This document shows positions 52,083-59,461 of a stretch of 64,000 nucleotides of DNA, piece after piece. Origin of the DNA: Lewinella sp038528965 (GTDB lineage: Bacteria; Bacteroidota; Bacteroidia; Chitinophagales; Saprospiraceae); the NCBI GenBank assembly GCA_038528965.1, contig JBCBEC010000007.1, positions 124,001 through 188,000 of the forward strand. The letters run 5' to 3'. Position 1 is the first letter of the stretch, and every line of letters starts with the position of its first letter. The translations under genes were made by a program, and so were the position numbers. The notes under the pieces were generated by a model that was given only the letters and a program-made list of their open reading frames with translations, was not told the DNA's origin and searched no databases.

Positions 52083-52976
52083 ATGAAACCAATACTTCTT
52101 AGTTCCCTCAGCCTCCTAATTGCAGTTCTTCTCTCTAGTTGTGTGGTGGTTCGTCCCGGTGAAGTGGGCGTCCGCCAAAAGCTTGGTAGAATTAATGATC
52201 AAGCACTAGCCGAAGGGCCGCGTTCTTACAACCCCTTTACCAGCACCATTGTAACCCTACCTACTCGTACCGTAAATTTGGAGATCCGCTCTAACCTCCC
52301 CTCAAAGGAAGGTTTAACGATTAGTTCTGAGATTTCCATCCTGTACCGCATTATTCCTGAGCAAGCACCAGATATTTTGCGAGAGATTGGCCGCTCTTAT
52401 GAGCAGCAAATTATTCTGCCAGTATTCCGTTCTGCATCAGCCGACGTTACCGCTCGTTTCCTGGCTAAGGATATGCACTCCGGTGAGCGTGCCATTATCG
52501 AAACGCAGATCAGAGACCGCATGGCGGAAATTCTAGAAGCCAAGGGCATCGTTGTGGAAAATGTACTCATGAAAAGTATCCAGTTACCACAGGGACTTGC
52601 TCGCTCCATTGAGGAGAAACTACAAGCTGAACAAGATGCTCAACGCATGGAATTTGTCAAGCAGCAGGAAGCACGCAATGCGGAACGCCTCCTTATTCAA
52701 GCCGAAGGTGAACGCAATGCTGCGGTTATTAATGCCGACGCAGAACGCCAACGCGTAGAAATTCAAGCTGCCGGTCAGGCGAACGCCATCTTGTTAGAGG
52801 CTAATGCCCAGTCTGAAGCAAACGAAAAACTCTCTGAATCCTTAAACCCTGACATCTTAAAATACCGTGCTATTGAGGCCTTCTACAGAATGTCTACTAG
52901 CAACAATTCGAAGGTAATTATTACTAGTGGCGAAGCTCCCTTCCTTGGCATCCCCGCCGAGTTAGTGGACAATTAA
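52083..52976 (+). CDS. Prohibitin/Band-7 (SPFH) family lipoprotein
   Basis: 297 aa, ATG start. It starts with a lipoprotein signal MKPILLSSLSLLIAVLLSSC (Cys20), unlike the usual membrane-helix anchor of prohibitins, then the SPFH core (VRPGEVGVRQKLGRINDQALAEGPRSYNPFTSTIVTLPTRTVNLEI; YEQQIILPVFRSASADVTARFLAKDM) and a long coiled-coil region (EEKLQAEQDAQRMEFVKQQEARNAERLLIQAEGERNAAVINADAERQRVEIQAAGQANAILLEANAQSEA). It probably forms ring-like oligomers on a membrane surface. The C-terminal ILKYRAIEAFYRMSTSNNSKVIITSG is family-typical. The upstream region holds a 17-bp inverted repeat; a strong terminator follows. Confidence 0.9.
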   Translation: MKPILLSSLSLLIAVLLSSCVVVRPGEVGVRQKLGRINDQALAEGPRSYNPFTSTIVTLPTRTVNLEIRSNLPSKEGLTISSEISILYRIIPEQAPDILREIGRSYEQQIILPVFRSASADVTARFLAKDMHSGERAIIETQIRDRMAEILEAKGIVVENVLMKSIQLPQGLARSIEEKLQAEQDAQRMEFVKQQEARNAERLLIQAEGERNAAVINADAERQRVEIQAAGQANAILLEANAQSEANEKLSESLNPDILKYRAIEAFYRMSTSNNSKVIITSGEAPFLGIPAELVDN

Positions 52977-53002
52977 TAGTGAGTGAAAAAGTGCAGAGTT
53001 GT

Positions 53003-53039
53003 GGTGCGGAGGGTTGAGGAACCCATCCGCACCTTTTTT
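53003..53039 (+). terminator. Terminator after the Band-7 gene
   Basis: Stem GGTGCGGA (53003-53010) / TCCGCACC (53026-53033) extended inside by GGGTT/AACCC, followed by TTTTTT. Very strong. Confidence 0.93.
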
Positions 53040-53180
53040 GTTTTATGCCCTTTCCGGTAACTGGCTGATGTGTCCAGAACCAGACAATTGATTTTTTCCT
53101 GCCCATCTTTTCCTGAAATGGTCATGTTCAAAATGGCATACCACGTCTATATCGACGACAGATAAAAAGGAAAAACATCC

Positions 53181-54281
53181 ATGTCAAATCACACCTTCGA
53201 AACGTATCAGCTGGGCTCACTCCAACTCTCTAATCGCATCGTAATGGCCCCAATGACTCGTAGTCGGGCTATTAACAACATCCCAAACGAATTAATGGCC
53301 ACTTACTACCGTCAACGTGCTGGTGCCGGCCTAATCATTACAGAAGGTACTTCTCCTTCACCTAATGGCCTGGGTTACGCCCGTATCCCCGGTGTATTTA
53401 GCGAGGAGCAAGTCGCTGGTTGGAAATTAGTTACGGATGCCGTCCACGAAGCTGGTGGTAAAATCTTTCTACAAATCATGCATACGGGGCGGGTATCGCA
53501 CCCCTTAAATATGGCAGCAGATGCTCGCGTAATTGCTCCTTCCGCAGTTGGCCTGACCAGCAGTGAAATGTGGACGGATCAGGAAGGCAGTCAGCCGTAC
53601 CCAGTACCAACAGAAATGACGGCTGCTGATATTCAAGCGACCATCGCCGAATACGTCACCGCCGCCAAGAATGCCGTTGCCGCAGGCTTCGACGGTGTAG
53701 AACTACACGCCGCCAATGGCTACTTGCTGGATCAATTCATCCACCCTGATGCCAACCAAAGAACGGACGAATACGGCGGCAGTGTTGAAAACCGCCTACG
53801 CTTTGTGCTGGAGGTGGCCCAACAAGTAGTAGACGCTATTGGCGCGGAGCGCACCGGTATACGAGTTTCTCCTTATGGCATTTTCAACGAGCTATCTGCC
53901 AGCTATGATAGCATTGAAGAAACCTATCAGCAGCTGGCTAGTCGCTTAAGCGATCTCAAGCTGGTATACCTCCACCTGGTAGACCATAGTGCAATGGGTG
54001 CACCTGAAGTACCCGCAAGTATCAAGGAATTGTTACGCAAGAACTTCAGCAATACCTTTATCCTAAGTGGCGGATACGACCTAGACCGTGCCGAACAAGA
54101 TTTGGCTGCCGGTAAGGGAGACCTAGTTGCTTTTGGTCGTCCCTTTATTTCTAACCCTGACCTGCCACAGCGCCTACAAGCGGGCACTGAGTTGGACCAG
54201 CCCAACTTTGACCAATTCTACACACCAGGAGAAGAAGGGTATACGGACTACCCCACTGCAGTGGAAAAGCAGACTATCTAG
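53181..54281 (+). CDS. Old Yellow Enzyme-family alkene reductase
   Basis: 366 aa, ATG start. FMN-dependent NAD(P)H oxidoreductase with the OYE signature: NRIVMAPMTRSRAINNIPNELMATYYRQRAGAGLIITEG, FLQIMHTGRVSHPLN, ELHAANGYLLDQFIHPDANQRTDEYGGSVENRLRFVLEVAQQVVDAIGAERTGIRVSPYGIFN, and DLVAFGRPFISNPDLPQRL. Family members reduce electron-poor C=C bonds, nitro compounds and N-ethylmaleimide, and may serve electrophile detoxification. It is a single gene between two terminators. Confidence 0.95.
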   Translation: MSNHTFETYQLGSLQLSNRIVMAPMTRSRAINNIPNELMATYYRQRAGAGLIITEGTSPSPNGLGYARIPGVFSEEQVAGWKLVTDAVHEAGGKIFLQIMHTGRVSHPLNMAADARVIAPSAVGLTSSEMWTDQEGSQPYPVPTEMTAADIQATIAEYVTAAKNAVAAGFDGVELHAANGYLLDQFIHPDANQRTDEYGGSVENRLRFVLEVAQQVVDAIGAERTGIRVSPYGIFNELSASYDSIEETYQQLASRLSDLKLVYLHLVDHSAMGAPEVPASIKELLRKNFSNTFILSGGYDLDRAEQDLAAGKGDLVAFGRPFISNPDLPQRLQAGTELDQPNFDQFYTPGEEGYTDYPTAVEKQTI

Positions 54282-54323
54282 TCGCATTGTCAAGATCAAA
54301 GAAACCGAGTTAACTTTCATACG

Positions 54324-54370
54324 GCATCCCGGATTCCAACAGTTGGAATTCGGGATGCGTTTTTATTTTT
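54324..54370 (+). terminator. Terminator after the OYE gene
   Basis: GCATCCCGGATTCCAAC (54324-54340) pairs with GTTGGAATTCGGGATGC (54342-54358) with one mismatch, followed by a T-rich run. Confidence 0.92.
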
Positions 54371-54417
54371 ACGCTGTTCCGACCAATTGGCCCTTGCCTA
54401 AGCGCTGAAAATATGTG

Positions 54418-54425
54418 TACTTTTG
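54418..54425 (+). promoter_or_regulatory. -7 element TACTTTTG for serA
   Basis: TAnnTTTG match 92 nt before the serA ATG, with TTG at 54394-54396 upstream (21 nt between) as a possible -33 element. It implies a leader of about 85 nt. Confidence 0.5.
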
Positions 54426-54516
54426 CGCTGCCTTTACCACAGCCAAATAAACCATAGCATTTGCTACCCCCGCAGATGCTAGGAAAACAATCTCCAAATC
54501 TTAATTATTGAAGGCC

Positions 54517-55476
54517 ATGATTAAAATTCTTGCCAACGACGGCATCCACCCAGATGGTAAAACCCTACTGGAGGAAGCCAATTACCAAGTCGATACGGAG
54601 AAGGTAGCACAGGACGACCTTCCTGATGTACTTCCCGACTATGATGTAATCATTGTACGTAGTGCCACTAAAGTTCGTAAGGAACTTATCGATGCTTGCC
54701 CTAATCTGAAGATTATAGCCCGTGCGGGTGTGGGCTTGGACAATATCGACGTGGCTTACGCCAAAGAAAAAGGTATTGCGGTTTACAATACCCCAGCCGC
54801 TTCCTCAGAATCGGTAGCAGAATTGGTCTTCTCGCATATGTTTAACCTGGCCCGTTTTGTGCACCAGTCTAACCGCGAATTACCACAGGAGGACGCCAAC
54901 TTCAAGAGCTTGAAAAAGTCCTACTCCAAGGGTGTTCAATTGCGTCGTAAGACCTTGGGTATTATTGGCTTTGGCCGGATCGGTCAGGAAGTAGCTCGTA
55001 TTGGTTTGGGTACCGGCATGAATGTACTGGCCACTGACCCCATGGTTGACAATGTGGATATCGAAATTCGCCTCTCTGCCAACGATGATGTACGGATGAC
55101 GGTGAACGTTGAAACGGTAAGCTTTGAAGATGTGATCACCAAGTGTGACTTCTTGACCTTCCACGTTCCCAGCATTGGCCACGCCTTGGTAACTGCCGAT
55201 GAGATTGCTAAAATGAAGGACGGTGCCTTCATCATCAACACAGCGCGCGGCGGTATTGCCGATGAGCAGGCCCTACTCGATGCCCTAAACAGTGGTAAAC
55301 TTGGTGGTGTGGCCTTGGACGTATTCGAAAACGAGCCTACTCCAAGAGCTGACTTACTTCAGCATCCAAAAGTTTCGGTAACTCCTCACATTGGTGCATC
55401 AACAGTGGAAGCACAGGCTAATATCGGCCGTGAGCTTGCTGATAAGATCCTCGGGCACTTCGGCGCTTTGGACTAA
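54517..55476 (+). CDS. serA: D-3-phosphoglycerate dehydrogenase (short form)
   Basis: 319 aa from the ATG at 54517 (MIKILANDGIHPDGK); the frame extends 9 nt to a TTG. First step of serine biosynthesis. NAD-binding GxGxxG in IIGFGRIGQEVARIGL, catalytic Arg in NTARGG, Glu in FENEPTP and His in TPHIGAST. It lacks the C-terminal ACT domain of the long SerA type, as in many Bacteroidota, so serine feedback through ACT is absent. serC is not adjacent. Ends at a strong terminator. Confidence 0.93.
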   Translation: MIKILANDGIHPDGKTLLEEANYQVDTEKVAQDDLPDVLPDYDVIIVRSATKVRKELIDACPNLKIIARAGVGLDNIDVAYAKEKGIAVYNTPAASSESVAELVFSHMFNLARFVHQSNRELPQEDANFKSLKKSYSKGVQLRRKTLGIIGFGRIGQEVARIGLGTGMNVLATDPMVDNVDIEIRLSANDDVRMTVNVETVSFEDVITKCDFLTFHVPSIGHALVTADEIAKMKDGAFIINTARGGIADEQALLDALNSGKLGGVALDVFENEPTPRADLLQHPKVSVTPHIGASTVEAQANIGRELADKILGHFGALD

Positions 55477-55546
55477 AAAGGCGTGCGGACGTTCCAAGCT
55501 CTAGAAACTCATTCTTTTGGAACCATGAGCACTTTCGTGATCCACA

Positions 55547-55590
55547 AAGGCCACTTTTCTTCTGAGAGAAAAGTGGCCTTCGATTTTTTT
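55547..55590 (+). terminator. Terminator after serA
   Basis: Perfect 14-bp stem AAGGCCACTTTTCT (55547-55560) / AGAAAAGTGGCCTT (55567-55580) followed by a T-run to 55590. Confidence 0.95.
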
Positions 55591-55603
55591 GACTAGATCG
55601 TTT

Positions 55604-56104
55604 TTATCGAATCATTTTCATGAACGTCCCAACGAACCAGTTGGAGTCAGCCTTAGTGAGTGTATCTAGCGTAGAATCAGCTTTGCTACTGAATAGCTTA
55701 ATATCTCGGATTACATCAGCAAATACTTCTCCGTCTTTACTTTCCTCTTGCACACTGGATAACTCATCCAACACCTTCAGCATAGGTTCCAACTCTCTTT
55801 TCTTGCGCTGAACGATGATACATTTGACAACCTCCCACATGTCCTTTTCGGCAACGAAGAACTCTTTCCGTTCTCCGGGCTTTAGTTCCTTAAAAACCAA
55901 CCCCCAGTCAATCAGTGCTCGGATGTTCATATTAGCATTTCCGCGAGAGATTTGCAGTTCCTCCATAATCTGATCTGCAGAGAGTGCCTCAGCAGAAATA
56001 AGTAAGAGCGCATGGATTTGTGCCATGGTACGATTAATGCCCCAACTGGATCCCAGTGCACCCCATGACTGTAAGAACTTCTGCTTACCTTCTTCTAAAT
56101 TCAT
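55604..56104 (-). CDS. GbsR/MarR-family transcriptional regulator
   Basis: 166 aa from the ATG at 56104 (MNLEEGKQKFLQSWGALGSSWGINRTMAQIHALLLISAEALSADQIMEELQISRGNANMNIRALIDWGLVFKE...). A TTG at 56110 is also in frame. Winged helix with the GbsR pattern 'LGSSWGINRTMAQIHALLLIS', recognition helix SRGNANMNIRALIDWG, and wing PGERKEFFVA. The C-terminal coiled region (LEPMLKVLDELSSVQEESKDGEVFADVIRDIKLF) likely mediates dimerisation. Family members repress osmolyte and other metabolic genes; the target here is not evident. Confidence 0.9.
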   Translation of the reverse strand: MNLEEGKQKFLQSWGALGSSWGINRTMAQIHALLLISAEALSADQIMEELQISRGNANMNIRALIDWGLVFKELKPGERKEFFVAEKDMWEVVKCIIVQRKKRELEPMLKVLDELSSVQEESKDGEVFADVIRDIKLFSSKADSTLDTLTKADSNWFVGTFMKMIR

Positions 56105-56264
56105 GTTCAATTCGGATATTCGCAGCTTTCTGAAATAAATGAAAGTAACGCGAGTATAATGACTTTTTAGACTTTATTGTTCAATTTTCAACAATAGAGT
56201 ACCGTAAACCACCTTTTTTTCATCAATTCGTAAGGGATTTTCCTTTCACAGCTGCGATTCAGCT

Positions 56265-57371
56265 CTAAATCTTCAGGAACGGAGGACGAGTAACGGTAGC
56301 CGCCAATCGCTTCTTTCCCGCAATAATAAAGATTTCAGTTCCTGCGTCTCGGTACGCACTGGCTACATAGCCCATACCGATAGGGTGCCCCAGGCTGGGC
56401 GACTGTGTTCCACTAGTCACTTCACCAATCACTGCGCCATCCGCATTTTCAATGGTATAGCCGTGGCGTGGAACGCGGCGATCACTACAGGTAAATCCAA
56501 CTAAACGACGGCTTAACCCTGCCTCTTTCTGGGCTTGCATCAAGTCTCGACCGATAAAGTCGCCTTTCTTCATTTTGGTAATCCAACCTAAACCTGCCTC
56601 CAAGGGACTAGTTGTATCGGTTAGGTCATTGCCGTACAAGCAATAGCCCATCTCTAAGCGTAGTGTATCACGTGCACCAAGGCCGGTAGGCAACAGGCCA
56701 TGCCCCTCCCCTGCTTTCATGACCGCGTCCCATAGGGTACCGATATGCGCTGCATCAGCGTATAGTTCGAAGCCTCCAGAACCCGTATACCCGGTAGCAG
56801 AAATGATCACATTATCTACTCCGGCTACTTGTCCTTTAGTAAAGGTATAGTACTTAATGCTAGCAAGATCAGTTTCCGTCAGCTGCTGCACAATAGCAGT
56901 GGCCGCTGGCCCTTGGATCGCTATTAGACCCGTTTGATCAGAAATATTGATCAAACGAGTATCAAATGTATTCTGCTCGAAGAGCCACTTCCAATCTTTC
57001 TCAATATTGGCACCGTTCACCACTAGCATATAGGCGCGCTCTCCTTCGGAACAGTTGTCCTCCGCCAAACGGTAGACCAATAGATCATCCACAATACCTC
57101 CCGTTCCGTTAGGAAAGCAGGAGTATTGGGCTTGGCCAATTTCTAACTTACTGGCATCATTAGAAGTAACGTGCTGAATAAAAGCCAAGGCCTCTTTTCC
57201 ACGTACAATGAATTCTCCCATGTGGGACACATCAAACATACCGGCCCGCTCGCGCACAGCCTGGTGTTCTTCTTTGATTCCAGAATAGCTAATGGGCATA
57301 TAGAATCCGGCAAATTCGGTCATTCGCGCGCCAAGCGCTTCGTGTCTACTTCTTAAGGGTGTTGATTGCAT
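56265..57371 (-). CDS. gcvT: Aminomethyltransferase (T-protein of glycine cleavage)
   Basis: 368 aa, ATG start. Transfers the one-carbon unit from aminomethyl-lipoyl-GcvH to tetrahydrofolate. Typical segments: MTEFAGFYMPISYSGIKEEHQAVRERAGMFDVSHMGEF, VTSNDASKLEIGQAQYSCFPNGTGGIVDDLLVYR, ATGYTGSGGFELY, and the C-terminal IGEVTSGTQSPSLGHPIGMGYV. gcvP is in this window but distant. It lies 53 nt after the HEAT-cyclophilin gene, on the same strand, so it is probably the last gene of the PBP1 operon. Confidence 0.96.
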   Translation of the reverse strand: MQSTPLRSRHEALGARMTEFAGFYMPISYSGIKEEHQAVRERAGMFDVSHMGEFIVRGKEALAFIQHVTSNDASKLEIGQAQYSCFPNGTGGIVDDLLVYRLAEDNCSEGERAYMLVVNGANIEKDWKWLFEQNTFDTRLINISDQTGLIAIQGPAATAIVQQLTETDLASIKYYTFTKGQVAGVDNVIISATGYTGSGGFELYADAAHIGTLWDAVMKAGEGHGLLPTGLGARDTLRLEMGYCLYGNDLTDTTSPLEAGLGWITKMKKGDFIGRDLMQAQKEAGLSRRLVGFTCSDRRVPRHGYTIENADGAVIGEVTSGTQSPSLGHPIGMGYVASAYRDAGTEIFIIAGKKRLAATVTRPPFLKI

Positions 57372-57424
57372 TGGTTGGTTTGGTATTGGGCAATAATGAT
57401 TGCTACTTCCTTGGACAATAAATT

Positions 57425-59461
57425 TTATTCTTCGGCAGCGCTCAAGGCTACGCTCGTGATGCGGTCACCGACCTGAATAGCGTGTACTACATCAATTCCT
57501 TCAATGACCTTACCAAAGACGGTATAACGTCCATCCAGGTGCAAGGTTGGGGAATGCGTAATAAAAAACTGAGTCCCTTCCGTGTCCGATCCGGCGGAGG
57601 CCATACCTAACAGACCTTCCTCATCGTAATGACGGTCGGAAAACTCGGAGCGGATACTGTAATCTAAACTACCGTAAGCGTTTCCGGTAGGGCTCCCTCC
57701 CTGGATTACAAAATTGGGTACTACCCGATGGAAAGCTTTTCCATCCAGGAAACCATCTTTAGCCAGTTCCATTAAGTTGGCAACGGAGCCAGGAGCCACT
57801 TCGGGCCATAACTCTAGCAGGATACGGCCTTGATCCGTCTCCAGTCGAAGCTGCGGACTAGGTCCTTGGCTATTCAGCACTTTCCAGTCAATCGGATGGT
57901 TATACTTTGGCTTAAGGGGTTCGAAATCATCCGTACCGTTCAAGTAAGCTATTGTTTCTCCCAGCTCATTATAGGTCTCGACCATTGCTGGTAAATCTAG
58001 TTCTGCCTGTACAGCAGAAAGTACAGCTATGCTATCTGCAATAATCGGCCGGTAGTCTCGGCGTTCAGATCGTAAGGCTTGCGCTGCTACCGCAACTGCA
58101 CCATCTTCTCCGGAACGAATACCGGTCATGAAGTAATTGGCCAGATCTTGCGTAACCCGTCGACTGCTCAAGCCGAAAAAGCGCGCAAAGTCGTCTCGCT
58201 CTCCGATGGCCTGTAGGCTCTCATAGACTGCAGTGCGTACAATTGGGTCGTCCGTTTCCAAGCCCGTACGGTAGATAAAACGATAGTTCCACGCAAACTC
58301 GCTCAAACCCCGCAGAACAGCTGCTTTCCGATAAGGAGATGTCTCTTGTGGTAAACGCTGCCGCAATTCAAAGTTGATCGCATCGCGGTACTCTACCCGA
58401 TAGGCCGGAAGATGACGGTTGGCTACCTGATACAAGTCTAAATTGATCGGTGTAGGCAGGCTATCTTTGGCGAAACGCCACCACTGAGCAGCATCTTCTT
58501 CACTAGAGTTTTCCAGCAGGTACTGTGTAGCGCGACGAGCCACGTGTTCATTACGATCACGCAAAGCCTCTGTCACTAGCGTACGAGAACTCTCGTAAGG
58601 AAAATTGGATAAAGCCCGTAGGATATTACACTTTACCCGATAGTCATCTGCGCGGCGGTATTGGCCGATAAGGCTAGTCAAGGCAGCGGGTTGTCTTGTT
58701 TTACCCAAAGCAACGGCCAAGGCCATTGTAACATCTGGATTAGCACTGCGCTCAAAAGCGGACACTAAAGGTGCCGCAAACGAATCCAGTGGAACGCGCA
58801 TCCGGGCCAAATAATTGGCCGCAATAAACTGCACGCTCTCCGGGTAGGTATCCGGACGTACCAGCTCCAACATTCGGTCGGTACCGGCAGGACTGGTGAT
58901 ATCACGCAATCCAAAACGATAGATGCTCCAAGCTTGACCCTCCAGGAGCGCGGTATCTTGCACCTCGTAGGTAACTACGCTACTGATTTGGTCAAGGGTA
59001 GCTGCATCACCGCATTTACCCACTGCTTCCAGTATAGCTCTCCGAGAAAGATCGTGCTCGGGCGAGTCTTCCTGCCCATTGAATCCACGAATAAGGTGAG
59101 GCAGGGCCTCTGGAGCACCAATTTGCCCTAAAGCAAAAGCTACTATTGATCGTACTTCCTCTACTGGATCATTCAACAGGCGGGCCAGGCTATCCACTGC
59201 AGCTTCGTCCTGTATGCTGCCGAATGCTCGGGCCGCCAAGTAGCGGTACGATGGGTTGGGATGATAAAGAACCGGATAAAGATCTTCTGATTGCCGCAAA
59301 TCTTGCCAATCGCTGATGCGTTGAAACATCGAATCAGCCGACTGCAACTCCACAGTTGTTATGATCTCTTCTTCTTCCGGAGGCACGCAGGAACTCCCCC
59401 AACATACCAGTGTAAACAGCCCTAAAAAGAGGCCTAAGTGAACATATTTTCTAGTCTCCAA
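57425..59461 (-). CDS. Lipoprotein with HEAT-like repeats and C-terminal cyclophilin domain
   Basis: 678 aa from the TTG at 59461, which overlaps the PBP1 stop by 11 nt: M-E-T-R-K-Y-V-H-L-G-L-F-L-G-L-F-T-L-V-C-W-G-S-S-C is a full lipoprotein signal. Alternative starts (ATG at 59506, GTG at 59545) would put a non-signal peptide before it. After an acidic segment (PPEEEEIITT), about 70-330 are HEAT-like repeats (DPVEEVRSIVAFALGQIGAPEALPHLI; DEAAVDSLARLL...). The last ~150 residues are a cyclophilin peptidyl-prolyl isomerase (GKAFHRVVPNFVIQGGSPTGNAYG, GTQFFITHSPTLHLDGRYTVFGKVIEG). It likely helps fold proteins in the periplasm near the cell-wall synthase. Confidence 0.85.
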   Translation of the reverse strand: METRKYVHLGLFLGLFTLVCWGSSCVPPEEEEIITTVELQSADSMFQRISDWQDLRQSEDLYPVLYHPNPSYRYLAARAFGSIQDEAAVDSLARLLNDPVEEVRSIVAFALGQIGAPEALPHLIRGFNGQEDSPEHDLSRRAILEAVGKCGDAATLDQISSVVTYEVQDTALLEGQAWSIYRFGLRDITSPAGTDRMLELVRPDTYPESVQFIAANYLARMRVPLDSFAAPLVSAFERSANPDVTMALAVALGKTRQPAALTSLIGQYRRADDYRVKCNILRALSNFPYESSRTLVTEALRDRNEHVARRATQYLLENSSEEDAAQWWRFAKDSLPTPINLDLYQVANRHLPAYRVEYRDAINFELRQRLPQETSPYRKAAVLRGLSEFAWNYRFIYRTGLETDDPIVRTAVYESLQAIGERDDFARFFGLSSRRVTQDLANYFMTGIRSGEDGAVAVAAQALRSERRDYRPIIADSIAVLSAVQAELDLPAMVETYNELGETIAYLNGTDDFEPLKPKYNHPIDWKVLNSQGPSPQLRLETDQGRILLELWPEVAPGSVANLMELAKDGFLDGKAFHRVVPNFVIQGGSPTGNAYGSLDYSIRSEFSDRHYDEEGLLGMASAGSDTEGTQFFITHSPTLHLDGRYTVFGKVIEGIDVVHAIQVGDRITSVALSAAEE

